From Bimastos eiseni (taxonomy: Eukaryota; Annelida; Clitellata; Crassiclitellata; Lumbricidae): DNA of 64,000 nt. Position numbers and translations under genes: made by a program. The notes beneath the pieces were generated by a model. The model ran no database searches, was not told the DNA's origin, and was given only the letters and a program-made list of their open reading frames with translations. The stretch's first letter is position 1; each line of letters begins with the position of its first letter. Shown piece by piece: positions 1-14,368 of the stretch. The DNA is taken from contig OY365816.1 of the NCBI GenBank assembly GCA_959347315.1, positions 28,229,207-28,293,206 on the forward strand, in the 5' to 3' direction.

Positions 1-600
1 CATCCATCCATTCACCCACCCATCCATTCACCCATCCAACCCACCCACCCATCCATCCAACCCATCCAACCCACCCACCCATCCATCCAACCCACTCATC
101 CACCCATCCATCCATCCCACCCACCCACCAATCCCGCCCACCCACCAATCCATCCATTCACCCATCCATCCATTCACACATCCATCCATTCACCCATCCA
201 TCCATTCACCCATCCATCCATCCACCCATCCATCCACCCACCCATCCATTCACACATCCATCCATCCACCCACCCATCCATTCACACATCCATCCATTCA
301 CCCATCCATCCATTCACCCATCCATCCATTCACCCATCCATCCATCCACCCATCCAACCACCCACCCATCCATTCACACATCCATCCATTCACCCATCCA
401 TCCATCCACCCACCCATCCATTCACACATCCATCCATTCACCCATCCATCCATTCACCCATCCATCCATTCACCCATCCATCCATCCATCCACCCATCCA
501 TCCACCCACCCATCCATTCACACATCCATCCATTCACCCATCCATTCATCCAACCACCATCCCACCCACCCACCAACCCACCCACCCATCCCTCTCTTCC
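1..600. repeat. CATC/CACC tandem repeat
   Basis: About 600 bases of degenerate tetranucleotide tandem repeat made of CATC, CACC and CATT words (units such as CATCCATCCATTCACC). A higher-order period of roughly 60 bases is visible because blocks such as 'cattcacacatccatcc' recur. There is no coding potential. The repeat decays into related ATCC words to about 660. Confidence 0.9.
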
Positions 601-930
601 TTCCTTCCATTCATTCATCTACATACCCAACCACCCTACTCACTGTCCATCCATTCTTCCAATCATCCACTTGCAATTTGAAGCGAGGGTAGAGTCATTG
701 TAGCCCACAAGACGCTCTACGCAAACTCACTTAGAGAAGACGTTTACCCACATTCCACAAAATATCACTCTAAGAAAGGAGCAACATAAACCCTTGGCTA
801 AACATCACATTCGACCATTAGAGAGTACGATATTTATTATTGTAAGACATCTACTCAGAGCACCTCTGAGTAGACATCTCATAGAGGCGCTATATAAATG
901 TGCAAATACATTACGTTAATCGGTACGCAC
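601..930. other. DMXL intron, no gene seen
   Basis: No conserved coding sequence is visible in this stretch left of DMXL exon 31. It holds the decayed edge of the tandem repeat and, at about 842-905, an inverted-repeat fragment ending in GCGCTATATAAAT, a dispersed family seen at many places in the window. Confidence 0.5.
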
Positions 931-2518
931 CTGTGAGATCCATTCCGATCTTAGGAAGAAACGTGCGAAGATTTTGTCCGATGTATTTGATGATTGCGTA
1001 TCGCATCAGACACCAACTGTATGAGTTTGAATCAACGTGTTCTCTTAGTCTGTCCTCACCTCTAATCATTCAAAACATCATAGAATATTCATCAACACCA
1101 ATATGAATATTCATTAACACCATAGGAAAATATGAATATTCATCGACACCATAGAAAAATATGAATACTCATTAACACCATAGTAAAATATGAATATTCA
1201 TCGACACCATAGGAAAATATGAATATTCATCAACTATAGATGCCAAAACTGTAGAGTTGTGACTTTTGAAGCCACAGCAAGGACTGCCCATATAAATAGA
1301 CTTCATTATTACTTTATAATTATTAATCATCAATTAGAAATAATGAGACCAGTCAACCCACCTAAATAGAACACTCTGCCCATCCAAATTCCACTCACCT
1401 ATCCAACTCATTCACCAAAATAACCCACTCATAGAATCACAACTTAACCCACCACCCACTCATAAATAGGGACATTTAAAGGTTTTAATAGGTATAAATT
1501 CAATAATTCTACATATGTATAGACATAAATAGAATAATTGAATACTCTCTATCCATTGCTCAAATTCATTTCCTTCCTACAAGAGGTGCATCAAACAGCT
1601 TACTATATCTCCTTAGCTATCAAGCCCTCAGGAATCTAAGTGCATCTTCTTCTGGCGATTGACTATCCTCAGATTTACATTTCGATGAGTGACCATACGC
1701 TCATCACAAATCAAACTATTAATACTAGACAACTATGGATATGACAACGCCATTAAAAGTGTTTTTACGTCTTTGGTTTAGGAAAGACGACATCTTCGTT
1801 GTAGTCATCTTTCAATTCGTCGACATCTGGGTTGTCAACACCATCGTCAACATATTCCTCGTCTTCTTCGCCATCGTCGTCGCTGTTGACCGAATCTGCC
1901 GAGTCATAGTCGACTCCCGGTTTGTCCGTCTTCTCAACCTGAAAAGACAGAGGTCAATGAACGATTTCAAAACTTTTTATGCTAGTTCTCGAAAAACTAA
2001 CCTTAAACATAACATGCTTTTAGTTCTCGAAAATAGAACCTGTCGGTTGATGGCTTGCGCATCAACGCTGGCACAATAGAAGTTACTAATTACAATAGAA
2101 GTTACTAATAACAATAGTAGTTACTAATTACAATAATAGCTACTAATTACAATAGAAGTTACTAAGTACAATAGAAGTTACTAATAACAATAGAAGTTAC
2201 TAATTACAATAGAAGTTACTAATTACAATAGAAGCTACTAATTACAACAGGAGTTACTAATTACAACAGAAATTATCAAGGTCTTACAGTGGTCAGCAAT
2301 CAAGAGATCGAACCTCAAAAGGTCTCACAATGGTCAGGAATCAAGAGATCAAACCTTAGCCAAGAAGTAGTTGATCATGTTCATCTGTGGAGGAACGAAC
2401 TGCTCCTGATACATCGAGCGATCGTCGCTCACGTAGCTGTTGGGTCCGAGCGGACCAAAGACGTGTCGATGCAGTCGACTGCGGATGTTCGCGTTGTGGT
2501 CGGATCTAGCGTTTGGAT
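931..2518 (-). CDS. DMXL: DMXL exons 29-31, acidic linker region
   Basis: Exon 29 (2355-2518) contains the conserved stretch QEQFVPPQMNMINYFLAK, which matches the family's FIPPELSMWDYFVAK. Exon 30 (1769-1938) is very acidic (SDDDGEEDEEY) and corresponds to the acidic linker of vertebrate DMXL; its donor at 1767-1768 (GTAAAA) is less typical, so that boundary is the least certain. Exon 31 (931-1016) reads TWCLMRYAIIKYIGQNL, matching the family's SWALLHLTMVKLALHNV. It ends in phase 1, so the next exon must lie left of the window. Confidence 0.85.
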
Positions 2519-5500
2519 CTGAGATTTTAAAGAAATGAAGACAGAGATAGAGAATATCAGCCGTTGATTTTAATTTCAGGTCACTCTTCTCATCACTGTC
2601 CTTCAATTCATTTAAATTTATATAGAGCCATTCCTAGATTCCTACTCGCAGCCGCATAAATATGGAATTGTAATCACACACATTTATATAGCGCCTCTTC
2701 ACGAGACCACGATCAAACAGAACGATCTTCAAGCACTTCAGGAACAGCAGAGGATATCATAGAGCGTTGAGCAGCGAGCACAGGATCAATACTCCTCCTC
2801 CCCCGAGACGGTCGCTGTCTAGGGACCTCGAGCAAGTGCCTTCATTCTCAGTTGCTCAGTCCCATCAACTGATGCAAGGGTTGATGGCCAATTAACTAAA
2901 TAGTAAAGCTTAAAAATAATATTAATAGTTTTAATCACTTTGCTTTGTTGGGACTGAAAAAATCCACTAGGTTTCTTTGGGAAAACCCCAAAGATCCCAT
3001 CTCTCATTTCCATCCAACCATTACCCCTTTATTTCCTTCCGACCAATACCACTTACTCTTGAGGTCGCTGGAGACTGCCACCCGTATGGGCTTTTTGATC
3101 CCGCCCCCGAACAGCAGAGGCCAGACGGCCTCGTCGAGCGGGTGAGCCACAAGTCGGTAGAGGACGATTGCGTCGTAAACAGACAGAGCGTAGGAGAGCA
3201 GGCTCATGAGCACAGCGACCAGAGACTCCACAAGCAACACTCGCAGCTGAGGACCGTCTTCATCACACTTCTGATTCATCAGCGTAACGAGCGACGACAC
3301 GCCTGAACAGACAAAATAACAATTGCATTTGCCAATTTAAAAAATAATGACAATAATAGTAATAATTATAAGTAATAATATATAATAGTAATAATAATAT
3401 TAGTATTAATAATATTAGTATTAATAATAATAAGTGTACTACTACTACTAGTAATAATAATAGTAGTAATAATGATAATAAGAATAATAATATAGTAAAA
3501 TTAATATAGTAATAAATAACGGTATAGTTACAACAGCAACATTGCAGCACTGAAGAGGACAACATCAGCAGCAGCAGCAGCCACAGCCACAGCAGCAACA
3601 ACAATAATAATAATAATAGTTATAATAACAAGTAATAGCAATAATAGTAATAAAACTAATAATAATAGTAATAATAATAGAGCAGGATAAACAGACAGAA
3701 AAAGACAGTGAGAGAGACAAACGAAGACACTGACAGATACAAAGAGGGAGACACAGAGACAGAAGGACAGAAAATGCCAAACAGTGCCACGTGGGCTCAC
3801 CTGGCCACTGAGCAGGAAGAGACGTGGGCGCCAGAACAGCCACAGGTTCGACAGGTGCGGTTCTCTTCCTGGCGCCGGCCATGAGGCAGCTGTCCCTGTA
3901 GGGGACCTGTGCACTGGTAAAACCTTCCAGTCCAACGTCGACGTCTTCTGCAGTGGACACAACGAGACTGTCACTGTCGCAAAGACATTGGTAGACGCAG
4001 GAAGACAACGCTATACTCAGGTCACGCAATAAGTAGACCTACGCAGACAAAGCAATTAAAACAAAAACAATTGAAACAACAGTAATAATTAAAAACAGAA
4101 GCAATGACAATAATTGTAATAATATGACCATTTGTTTACCCAAATTTAACCTTAAAAACAGTAATTCATTCGCACCACAAATTGACTCGAAAAGCCAAGT
4201 TGCCGACCCTGCTGCTAACTAGTAGCTGAAACGACACTGTGTGATAACAAAGATTATTCAGCATTGCCCTCCTTGTTTATCCATCCAGGCTTTGGACTGG
4301 CACCACCTGAGTGCAAATGGTGGACTTCCCATTGCACCTGAACTCCTAAATTTCCTGGTAACCAAATGCATCAATCCACCCATCAACCAGGATCTCCCGA
4401 TAATACCCACGCGGACGACAAACCCACCTTGCTGGGGGCGACATCTGTAGCCGGCGTGGTCTTGAACTCGATGAGCGTGTGCAGCAGGTCCTGGCACATG
4501 CCTTGCAGGTGTCGAATCGGGTCGGCGATGACCGTCTTCGCACTAGCGAGGCTCGCCGCGAGCAAAGGAAGCGTCGTGGGAAACGGGATTGGCCATCGCA
4601 GGTGCTGAGGCATCTTCGTCTGCTGCAGCTCCTGCAGCAGAAGCAACAGCTCCATCTGAGTCGACGCTAGCCCGCTAGCGCTCGTCGCGTGCAGGACGCT
4701 GTAGCCGAGCAGCGTGCCAAGCACCTGCTCGTGAGCCTCGAGCCACTTACGGCGGCGCGCCATCCGGCTCATCTTTGCATCCAGATCGAGCTTCTCGGCA
4801 AGGATAGTCTCGTGAAGAGCGCGGCCGGCGACATTCGAACCGGAGGATGACCTCTGAGAAACGAGGTCATCGTCATCTTCGTCATCGACATCTGGAAAGA
4901 TACGACAGGTCACCATTAATGTGCAGAACAGTGTGTAGAAGGGCAGAGTGGTTAGAGCAGATTTTGAAAGCAATGGGCCCTTGCATGGCTGATAAACAGT
5001 TAAATTCCACCCCTGTAATAACCCGTCGCTCATCAGCTCATACTGTACTCGCGGTTTGTCAGTTGTAATTTATACGAAGATATTATTATTATTATAATTA
5101 TTAGATGGTAACCTCTTTACAGCTACCTTGGTGGACCCAGGTGATGTTCTGAACCCACTCCTCTCTCCTATAAGTAAGTAAGGTAAGGACACTCCCCGTT
5201 CCCTGCGTCTGCCATTGCAGCACTGAAGAGGTCAACATCTAACAATAAAAATATCTTCGTTTCATGTTAAACTCACAAACAGTTGTATCTCAACAAGTAC
5301 AGTATGAACAGATGATGACAGGTTATTACAGAAGACAAACTAAACTGTCGGCAGCCATGCAAGACGTCGACCACATCCCGTAGATTCAGTTGATTGAGTT
5401 CCAAAGGCAGATAATGAAAAGGACGCACGCCAATCTGTCCCCTCTGTCGCTCTCGTCTTCTACTCTTTTATTAAATTCATTCTCTTTGCCTGTGGTTGGA

Positions 5501-8500
5501 ACAGGAGCATCTCCAAATAGATTTCTTGAAGAGGAGTCATATAAAGATTCATTGAGGCCCGTAATAGAAGATCAAACAGGCGAATGCCAACCTGTTGCCC
5601 GGTCACTCTCACTCTCATCCAGCTCTCCAGCGTAGCACAGCCTCCGCACGACCTCCATCTCCTTCTCCAGCCAGACGTACAGCTGGAACCTCAGCTGTCC
5701 TCCGTCCACCTCAAAACCGGTCGCAAGCGTCGACAACTCGTTGACCAAAATCTTCACACACGCGATGAAATTCAGCTGCTGGGCCATCACGTCTGTCACA
5801 TCAGAACCCCGCTTCTGTACCTCACAGACGCTGGTACCCTGATTCCGATCGATAACAACGATCTTCTCCTTTTTCTCGTCTTTGTCCTCATCTTCGTCCT
5901 CTTCCGACGAGGACGACCCAAATCTCAGATCCAATTCGTCCTCGTCAATCCTCATCGCAGGTTGACTCCAGTCAAAGTCCAGCGAACTCTGCCCGACTTC
6001 GACTGGTTTATCCGAGCCGCCAAAAATATCCGCTGTAGAGCCACCAGATGGTGCGGCAGTCGTTTCTATGGTGGCGCCACCTTCGTCGATCAACGGAGGC
6101 AAGTTTGTGAGCACCTCGAGCGCAAGAAGCGGACAACCGGCTCGGAAGTATGAGTGAGCTGTCTGAAAGTAGAGCTGTCGCTCGACTGGAGTTATGCCTT
6201 CGAGTGCGTTCGCTTCGACCGACTCGCCTCCGGAAAAACCCTTCACACGGGGAAATTTCTTCTCTATGACCTGCGCGTGCGAACGCAGGTATCGGTAGAC
6301 GTTGAAAACGCCAGCTCGAGCTCCGCTGAACTCCTTCCAGCTCGGGAGTTCCTCGTGAGGCGACTCCTTTGCTCTATCCTCTCCAACGAGCAGCGTGTCG
6401 AGCGCGGCCTTGTGATCATCGAGCAGCCAGTGAGCCATGCTCCGGAGGAAGGGATCGTGAGACGAACCGGTCTCGTCGGAGCCGACGATCTCGGTCTGGA
6501 GGAGGCGCCTGCAGCTGGAGCTGACCCCGTCCAGGGTTTTGTCCTCGTAGAGACGGATGAGGACAAGGGCCAGCTGGAAGTCCTTCAGGTGGCGCAGGCA
6601 CACCTGGAAATGCACAGACAAAATGAATGCACTCTTACGTCTGATTGTCTGCTTATAAGTGTGCATGTGTCTGTATCTGTCTGTTTCTGTATGCAAGTTT
6701 GTATGTATGGATGCAATGCATGATTGTATGTATGTCTGAATCCATGTTTGTGTATATATGTATGCCTTTATGTATGCAAGCATAAAAACATACAAGCCTA
6801 TACACACAAATACATAGATATATAATATATACCATCACAAAAACAAGTATTTTTCCCCTATTGCCGCAACATGCAGCTTTAATTACCAAGAATGTCCCAA
6901 AAGGCTTGTCTAAATACCTGAAGAGCATCTGTGACCGCTCCGGCGAGCAGGAAGAACGCGCTCGCCTGATGGAAACGTTGCCTAGCGAGTAGATGGAATG
7001 CGTTCTTCAGAGCGGCCTTGCGCCAGCGTTCTTCTTCGAAGTTGTTCTTGAAGAACTGCACTTTTGTGCTGTCGTCCTTCAATCTGTGGAACGTACAGCG
7101 GAACAGAGAATGTACAGAAGAACGAATAACATACAAGCATGACAATGTAACATGATAATGCAAAAACATGACTCATGCTAACAATGTAACACTACAATGC
7201 ATCTATAATAATGCAACATCATCCGTTGTGCTAAGATACTAAATGCTCAGCTGCAAAACAAATTCACTAATCAATTATTAGGTAGCGCTAAAAATACAGC
7301 AATTTACAAATAAGAAAAAACTTACTTGAACAGGTGACAAAGGACGTTTTTCTTTTTCATGGCAATGTAGAATAGTGCCACATCCATTGGATCCTTGTCT
7401 ACCTGGAAGGCAGTCTTTGCCACCTAAACAAAACAAACGACAAACTCTCCAGCAAATCAAATCAAGCTAAAGAAACTTCCAAAAAAACCAAATTTTACAT
7501 ACACAAACTTTATGATAAACAAACTTTATGATGATAAATTTTAAGATAAACCAAATTTTACATGTTACAGTGTCATGCTAATGTTAAACGTCATGTTGAA
7601 GGTGTTGCAAACAAGCGTGTTCAGTAGTATGTTTATACGGATGCAAAACATGGGTAATAACAAGAGACGTCGAAGATAGAATCATGGCCTTTGAGAGAAA
7701 ATGCTACAAGAAAGTATTAGGAAAAAGCTGGACACTAAAAGTTAGCAACGAAGAGCTGTATAGACGAATCCACCACAGGGAGAATCTGATGCAGAAGATG
7801 GTTCAACAGAAAACTGAGGCTGCTCGGCCACATTAAACAAACTTTACGATAAAAAAACTTCACAATAAACAAAACGTCATATACACAAACCCTACAATAA
7901 ACAAACTTAATGATAAAGAAATTTCCAGATAAGCCTGACTTCATGAGTACTAAAAATATTCTCATAAACTACATTACTTTACGTAATGAAGCGAAAAAGC
8001 TGAACGCGAGACATACCTTTTCAATCCAGAGCGTTAGTAACTCGATGTCAGTGAGCCACCATCCAACTCCAAACTGTCTCAGCTCACTCCAGGTCACCTC
8101 ATCCTTCTGTTTCCATGGTAACGACTCCAGAAGCTCCTACAACAGCAATCATCAACCATAATCCACTCCATTACACACAGGGATTAGATTAGTCTTTAGT
8201 CAGCATAATCTTATTCAAACAAATCACTTTATCATAAAGTGTGTGTAAAATTTGGTTATCTGGAAATTGGGTCATCATAAAAGCATTGCAACTTAAAGTT
8301 TCTGTATGTAAAGTTTGTTTATCTAGAAGATTTGTTATCGTAAAGTTTGTTAATCATAAAGATTGTGTTTGTATAATTTTGTTTCTCCAGAGGTTAGTTT
8401 ATTGTTAAGGTTTGTTAATCCTTGAGTTTGTTTATGTAGAGTTTGTCTTTCTGGAAGTTTGTTTATCTGAACGTTTGTTGATCTCAAAGTTTGTGTACAT

Positions 8501-11500
8501 AACATTTGTTTAGAAGTGCCAGCACTACCATAAAGAAATCTCTATATCTGTCTCCTAATGAAACTGCAACGCATTATCAACTCGTACAAGCAGAAAATAA
8601 AGCCAACCTGTTTGGACTTGGAGTGAAAGGCCCAGATATAAAAGGCTGATGGAAGACCATGTTGCTGCATTGCTGCCCTCTGGTGTTCAGATAGAGCACC
8701 AATGAGGCTTGCGTGTTGCTGCGCAGCAACGAGAAATCGCAGTCCACAGTCGTCAATTATTTCCGCCAGACCTCGTTTGGCGAATCCTTCAACAGATAGC
8801 GTACAAACACATTATGTATATGTTGCACAAATGTAATCAGCGTAATTTGTAGTAACACCTTTACAAGTGGCACTGTCAGCTTCAGTGAAAGTTGAACCAA
8901 ATACAATGACGTGTGAACTCTGGTGGCGAAGAAATACGGCTAGTTTGATGAGCTAAACAAAGAATCGGGTCACAGATTCTAACGTTATCTCTCTCTAGGA
9001 CGCATCTTTACGGAACAGTTCGTTAGTCAGGTTTGAGTAGCTTAAGGATGTTCTAAAACGTGACATACAAATGTCATCATGCAAATGTTAGGGTGCTCGA
9101 TGATATCCGCAGCCCACAAAACCTACTCACCCTGCGTTGGTCGGTCACCTTCCTCGTCTTCCATGGTCGTCTTTGCCATTGCGTCCGCTAGTGCCAAAAG
9201 GCTCGATTGCTCCAGACTCGACATCTCCGGCAGCTGCGTGTGCTCCAGGTACCAAGCGAGCTGCCGCGATTGCGCTCGGCCAAACATATTAGCTAGCGTC
9301 GTACTCCGAGCAGGTTCCTCAACGGAGCTTTCGACGGAAGCCACCTCCAACGAGGTCGCTGAAACGAAAAGACCCTCGTAATCTGTGCCCCTTGTCGCGA
9401 TGTCTTCGAGCGACCCCAATAGGGCAGCGTCCGCATGTTCTCTCGACAACAGAACGTAAAGGGGAAGAGGCGGAATAGACGTCACTTCGAGGAAGTTCAC
9501 CTGAGACTCATCGCTCGCCGACACCGTTGGACTCCCTCCAACAGCCCCGTTCTCGGGGGTTGCGCCTGCATCTGCCCTTTCAGTATCATGCGCCCGCCCC
9601 GAAAGGCACCGCAGCAGGTGGCACAGAATTAACCGGACACATCGCGTCCTCCCAAATGCAAGTAGCTCGAGCAGCTGCCTGGGGTGGTACTGTGGGAGGC
9701 ACGGCGAGCAGAGCCGGGCGGCCTCGAACAGCCCACACCCATCGACCGCCCCAAGCGCATAGGCGCACTCGGCACTCGCTCCGACCGCTTTTGAAACCGA
9801 GCTACACTCGCTCCTGCGGCCTCTCTTCGTTGCGAGCAGGGAAAGGTTTGCGATAGACGCGTTGAGCTTCACTGCAGACATCGACTTGGACATCGTCCGG
9901 GTGCGCGTCGTCGACGGGCGTGCGCCCCGTTCGGGCTCCACCACCACCACGACCGAATCACCCTCATCATCAACAGGAAGCTTCCACTGCGAATACACAT
10001 GCACCTCGTTCTCCATTCCTACTACCAGGATCCCGTTCCGGACCCACGCAAGGTGCCTCGGTAGTGGAGGTCCCCCGTCCGCGGTCCGCAGCTCCACGTT
10101 CCTCAATGCCGCCCACCTCGTCTCTGAGACCGGTCTTCCGACCCTAGGTCCGTTCCGTACCCGGGTGGCCCGCGGCTCAGCAGCGTAAAGGAGGATCCTG
10201 GAACCCACACTGACCGTGAGAACGTGGGACCCATCCTCGGTGGAAACCCAATCGAGGTGGGTGCGGTGTTTCAGACAGGGGCGCACCCTTGATGCCTCCG
10301 AGCGGGACAGTATTCGCCGGATACTCTGAACCGTCGCGCAGCTCGGGACGGAAGAGGATCGGGCGAAAGCAGGGGTGGAGAAGGCCCCCGGTTGGATGCA
10401 GGACAGGCGACCGGAGGAGTCTTTCTGGTCGCCTTCCAGTATGAGGCTGAGATCGATGTCAACCTTTGGGTCGGCGATGACGACGTTTGGAATCTCAATG
10501 GTGTCCTCCAGAGTCCACTTGGCACCACCTGAACAATCACACACAGTAGCACATGAACATGTGAATGCTTGAGAACAAATGAATATATATATATATATAT
10601 ATACCTATCAATCTCTCTCCTTAAATATATATATATGCAATATATATATATATAAATTTTTATTTATATATATATATATATATAATATACATATATATAG
10701 GTGATTTTCACTATTTTATTGAACGCAAATAGTTGGAACAATTATTCAGCCGAATAAATATATGAATAAATATATGAATAAATATATGAATAGCGTAGAA
10801 ATAAATTTCAGATTAAAATGTGAGCAAAGTTTCAGTTCAGTATATTTAATACATGAACTAAAAGTGCAAACAGTTAACTACATGTCAATTTTGAATCCTT
10901 CTGCCAGTCTGTGTAAACTAGAAACGGAACTAATTTAACTAAACTTGGAAATGAGACGACCGCAATACCGATGTCCAGCCAGTATACAGAGAGAACTACT
11001 TCGGTTTACTCAATATAGGAGCAGCCACGTTTGCAAAAACAGATGTCATGTGATCACTATTCGTATTTGGTCCAACCGATATTATTCAGCTAAATACCGA
11101 ACAGCTATTTGGCTCAGTGTCCGCTATTTCGCTCCAAAGCGAATACAAAGCGAATATTTGGTACAGCCCTAATATACATATATTATATATATAAATGAAT
11201 ATATATAAAAACATTCTCTATATATATCAAGATCCCATAATTATTTAATGTGTTCTCTCCAGACTCTATGAATTACGAATCCCCGACTCACCGGTTGACT
11301 CGCACTCAAAGACAGAAACAAACAGACTGACGAGTCTGTCCGACGGAGCCTTAGCCAGCGACTCCGTTCTGTTGCCTCGATAATGAGACGTCTTGGGAGG
11401 AGGAGCAACATGCGTCTCGAATTTATGAGCCAAGCGATGAGCAACTGCCAAGCGACCGCTGTAGGCACTGCTCATAGACAACACCTTTCCTAAACAAGAA

Positions 11501-14336
11501 ATAGAAATCAAAATAAATAAATCATTATTCTAATCCATAAAATAATAACAAATATAATAATTATTAAAGTAAAAATATTAAGAGTAATAATAATAATAAT
11601 AAAAATAATAATAATAATAATCATGCGTCTCGAATTTATGAGCCAAGCGATGAGCAACTGCCAAGCGACCGCTGTAGGCACTGCTCATAGACAACACCTT
11701 TCCTAAACAAGAAATAGAAATCAAAATAAATAAATCATTATTCTAATCCATAAAATAATAACAATAATAATAATAATTATTAAAGTAAAAATATTAAGAG
11801 TAATAATAATAATAATAAAAATAATAATAATAATAATCATGGTTAGACAGGCAGCGGACATGGTGGGCGGAAAATTTTTTATGTCCGACTATTTAGCAAA
11901 TATACCGCGTAACGAGTAATTGTCAGAGTTGGATTTTAGCATCGTCTAATGGATTAACAACTCGTGACCCGATTGATTATATTCACCACATCTTATTTGC
12001 CAAGACCACAACACCATTGGTTTGTCAAACTTTCGTTTCAACTTATATGTAGCAAACAAACAAACCGAATTGAAACTCAGATGAGTCAAAAACCATGTAA
12101 GGGTCAGGAGGTTTGAGGGGTGTGTTGGTTGTCCTTCAAAACCCATGCCTCATATGGCACGATGCACCGGCACGGCCCTCGAACCGCCCCTTGTCCAGGT
12201 TCTGACCAGCCACAGGCGGACGGCCCTTTAAAGCATAATACCACAAGACAGTCGTTTTCCACCACTAGCATGCAGATCTCTTTCTCACGGGATCTGTCAA
12301 CGGACATTGGTTCAATTTGCTGGCCTTCGGTGGAACTGTACGAGTGAAGCCAAGAAGAGGTGGACGAAAGCACAACATGACCAAGATGATTTTGTCCCGC
12401 ATTACTGAATGGGGACTGCAGGGGCCAGACCAGTCGACAAACGATGAATTGCCATCGACGTCAAGACTCAAGTCTGCTAATTGTGACCATGCCAGGTATT
12501 TAGCCTCAACAGTTGCAAGCAAGCTGGAGGAACGCAATTTCAAAGCAGCCATCCGTCTCATCTGCAGCGAGGATAAGCCGGCACTGGACACATCCGAAAC
12601 TCTGGCCGCGCTTAAGAAAAAGCACCCACCTGAACCAGTGGACAGGAGAACACCGTGTGATCCAGACAGTTCGGATCGCTTCATCCTGCTTCAAGTTTCT
12701 AAAGAAGATGTCGCTAAGGCAATCTCCTCCTTCCCTGCGGGTTCTGCTGGTGGTCCAGATGGCATAACTCCACAACACTTAAAGGATCTGATGGTCTATG
12801 AAGTACATGACAACATCGGGCAACATCGGGCAACATCTCTCCGACCTTGTCAATCTGCTCCTAAAGGCAGGTCTATCCGAAGAGGCGAATTAGGTCATCT
12901 ATGGGGCAAACCTTTTAGCCCTGAGCAAGAAGGACGGAGGCATAAGACCGATCGCCGTTGGCTACACATGGCGGCAAAGTGCGCTAATTCGCATGCGGTA
13001 ATAAGGCTGTCTCAACTGCTCGCCCCCATTCAGCTTGGGGTAGGCATTCCAGGAGGCGCTGAGGCAACTGTCCATGCGACACGTCATTGGATAACCACAA
13101 TGCCTGAAGACAGCGTCCTAGTGAAGCTCTACTTCGCCAATGCCTTTAACACTCTGCGCAGAGATTGTCTTCTAGAGGCAGTTGCTAGAGAGATCTTTGC
13201 TCACGCTGCCTATTCAAACCGTCCACTGTTGCGCTATGGTTCAAACATAATTCGATCCGAAGAAGGAACGCAGCAAGGCGATCCTTTGGGACATCTGGAA
13301 TTCTGTCTTGTGCTGCAACCGACTCTGATGAAGCTTCGATCGGATCTGCGTATCGGATATCTGGATGACCTGACATTGGGAGGTAACAAGGAAACAGTGG
13401 CCGATGACGTTCAATTAATCGAGCAGGAATCAAAGAATCTGGGATTGCTATTGAACCGCAGCAAATGCGAAATCGCGTGTCACAACACCCAGATGCCGAA
13501 CAATGACCCTGCATTTCAAGAGTTCACTAGCATAGCCCTCGAGGATATGATCTTGTTGGGTGCACCTCTGATTCCAGGTCCAGCTGTGAACATGGTCGTT
13601 ACTCAAAGGCTAATGACCTTGAGAGGGCAATCGGAAGATTGTCCTTGCTTTATACTCATGACGGTCTGGTTCTGCTGAGAAACAGTCTAAGTGTACCGAA
13701 GCTCTTGTACAGTCTGCGCACAGGAGTCTGCGCCGATTGCCCGGGCTTGGCTCAGTTTGATCAACTGTTGAGAGAAGGACGGTCAACCATTTTAAATGTC
13801 GACCTTGACAATAGCTGTTGGCTCCAGGCTTCTTTGCCGGTGAGAGATGGTGGTCTGGGAGTTCGTTGTGCATCTAGGCTGGCACTTGCTGCCTTTCTGG
13901 CTTCTGCTGCTAGTACAAGCGAACTCCAGGCATGGGATGTGACAGTGCCCGACACCTATGCCAAGTCCCATCTTGTCGACACATCTGTCAGAGCTGGCGA
14001 AGCAGCCGAACGCGCAGCTAAGACGAAGAGGGCCACGTATTCCACCATAACCAACACCGACTTCGTAGCCCTCTCCTTGGAATCCGGCGGTGCTTGGAGC
14101 AGTGAAGGACTGCAGTTCATCTCAGAGTTGGGTAGTCTACCGAGTGCTGCAACCTTCAATCCAATGGAGACGTCATTCCTGTTCCAACGTATCTCGGTTG
14201 TTCTTCAGCGTGGGAACGCTGCCTGCCTCTTCGGGACATTGCCAACACTCACTTAGCTCGCCCATATGTGTGATAACAGCACAATGTGAAACATATATGT
14301 ATAATAATAATAATAATAACAATAATAATAATATTA

Positions 14337-14368
<32 letters not shown>

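Noticed and set aside
1..600. CRISPR-like regular repeats
   Set aside because: Pure tetranucleotide repeat without unique spacers, in a eukaryotic genome. The same applies to the other arrays in the window.
3263..3790. Long minus-strand open frames rich in Leu/Ile/Cys
   Set aside because: They run through (TAA)n and GACA repeats beyond the donor of DMXL exon 27; not coding.
4241..4450. Short plus-strand frame at 4.24-4.45 kb
   Set aside because: It is a chance reading of the TTTATCCAGGCTTTGGAC dispersed repeat running into DMXL exon 26 antisense.
9079..10188. Plus-strand open frames over 9.1-10.2 kb
   Set aside because: They are antisense shadows of the G+C-rich DMXL exon 20, whose minus-strand frame is clearly conserved.
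10584..10720. Origin- or attachment-like AT-rich palindrome
   Set aside because: It is a simple (TA)n microsatellite with no other supporting feature.
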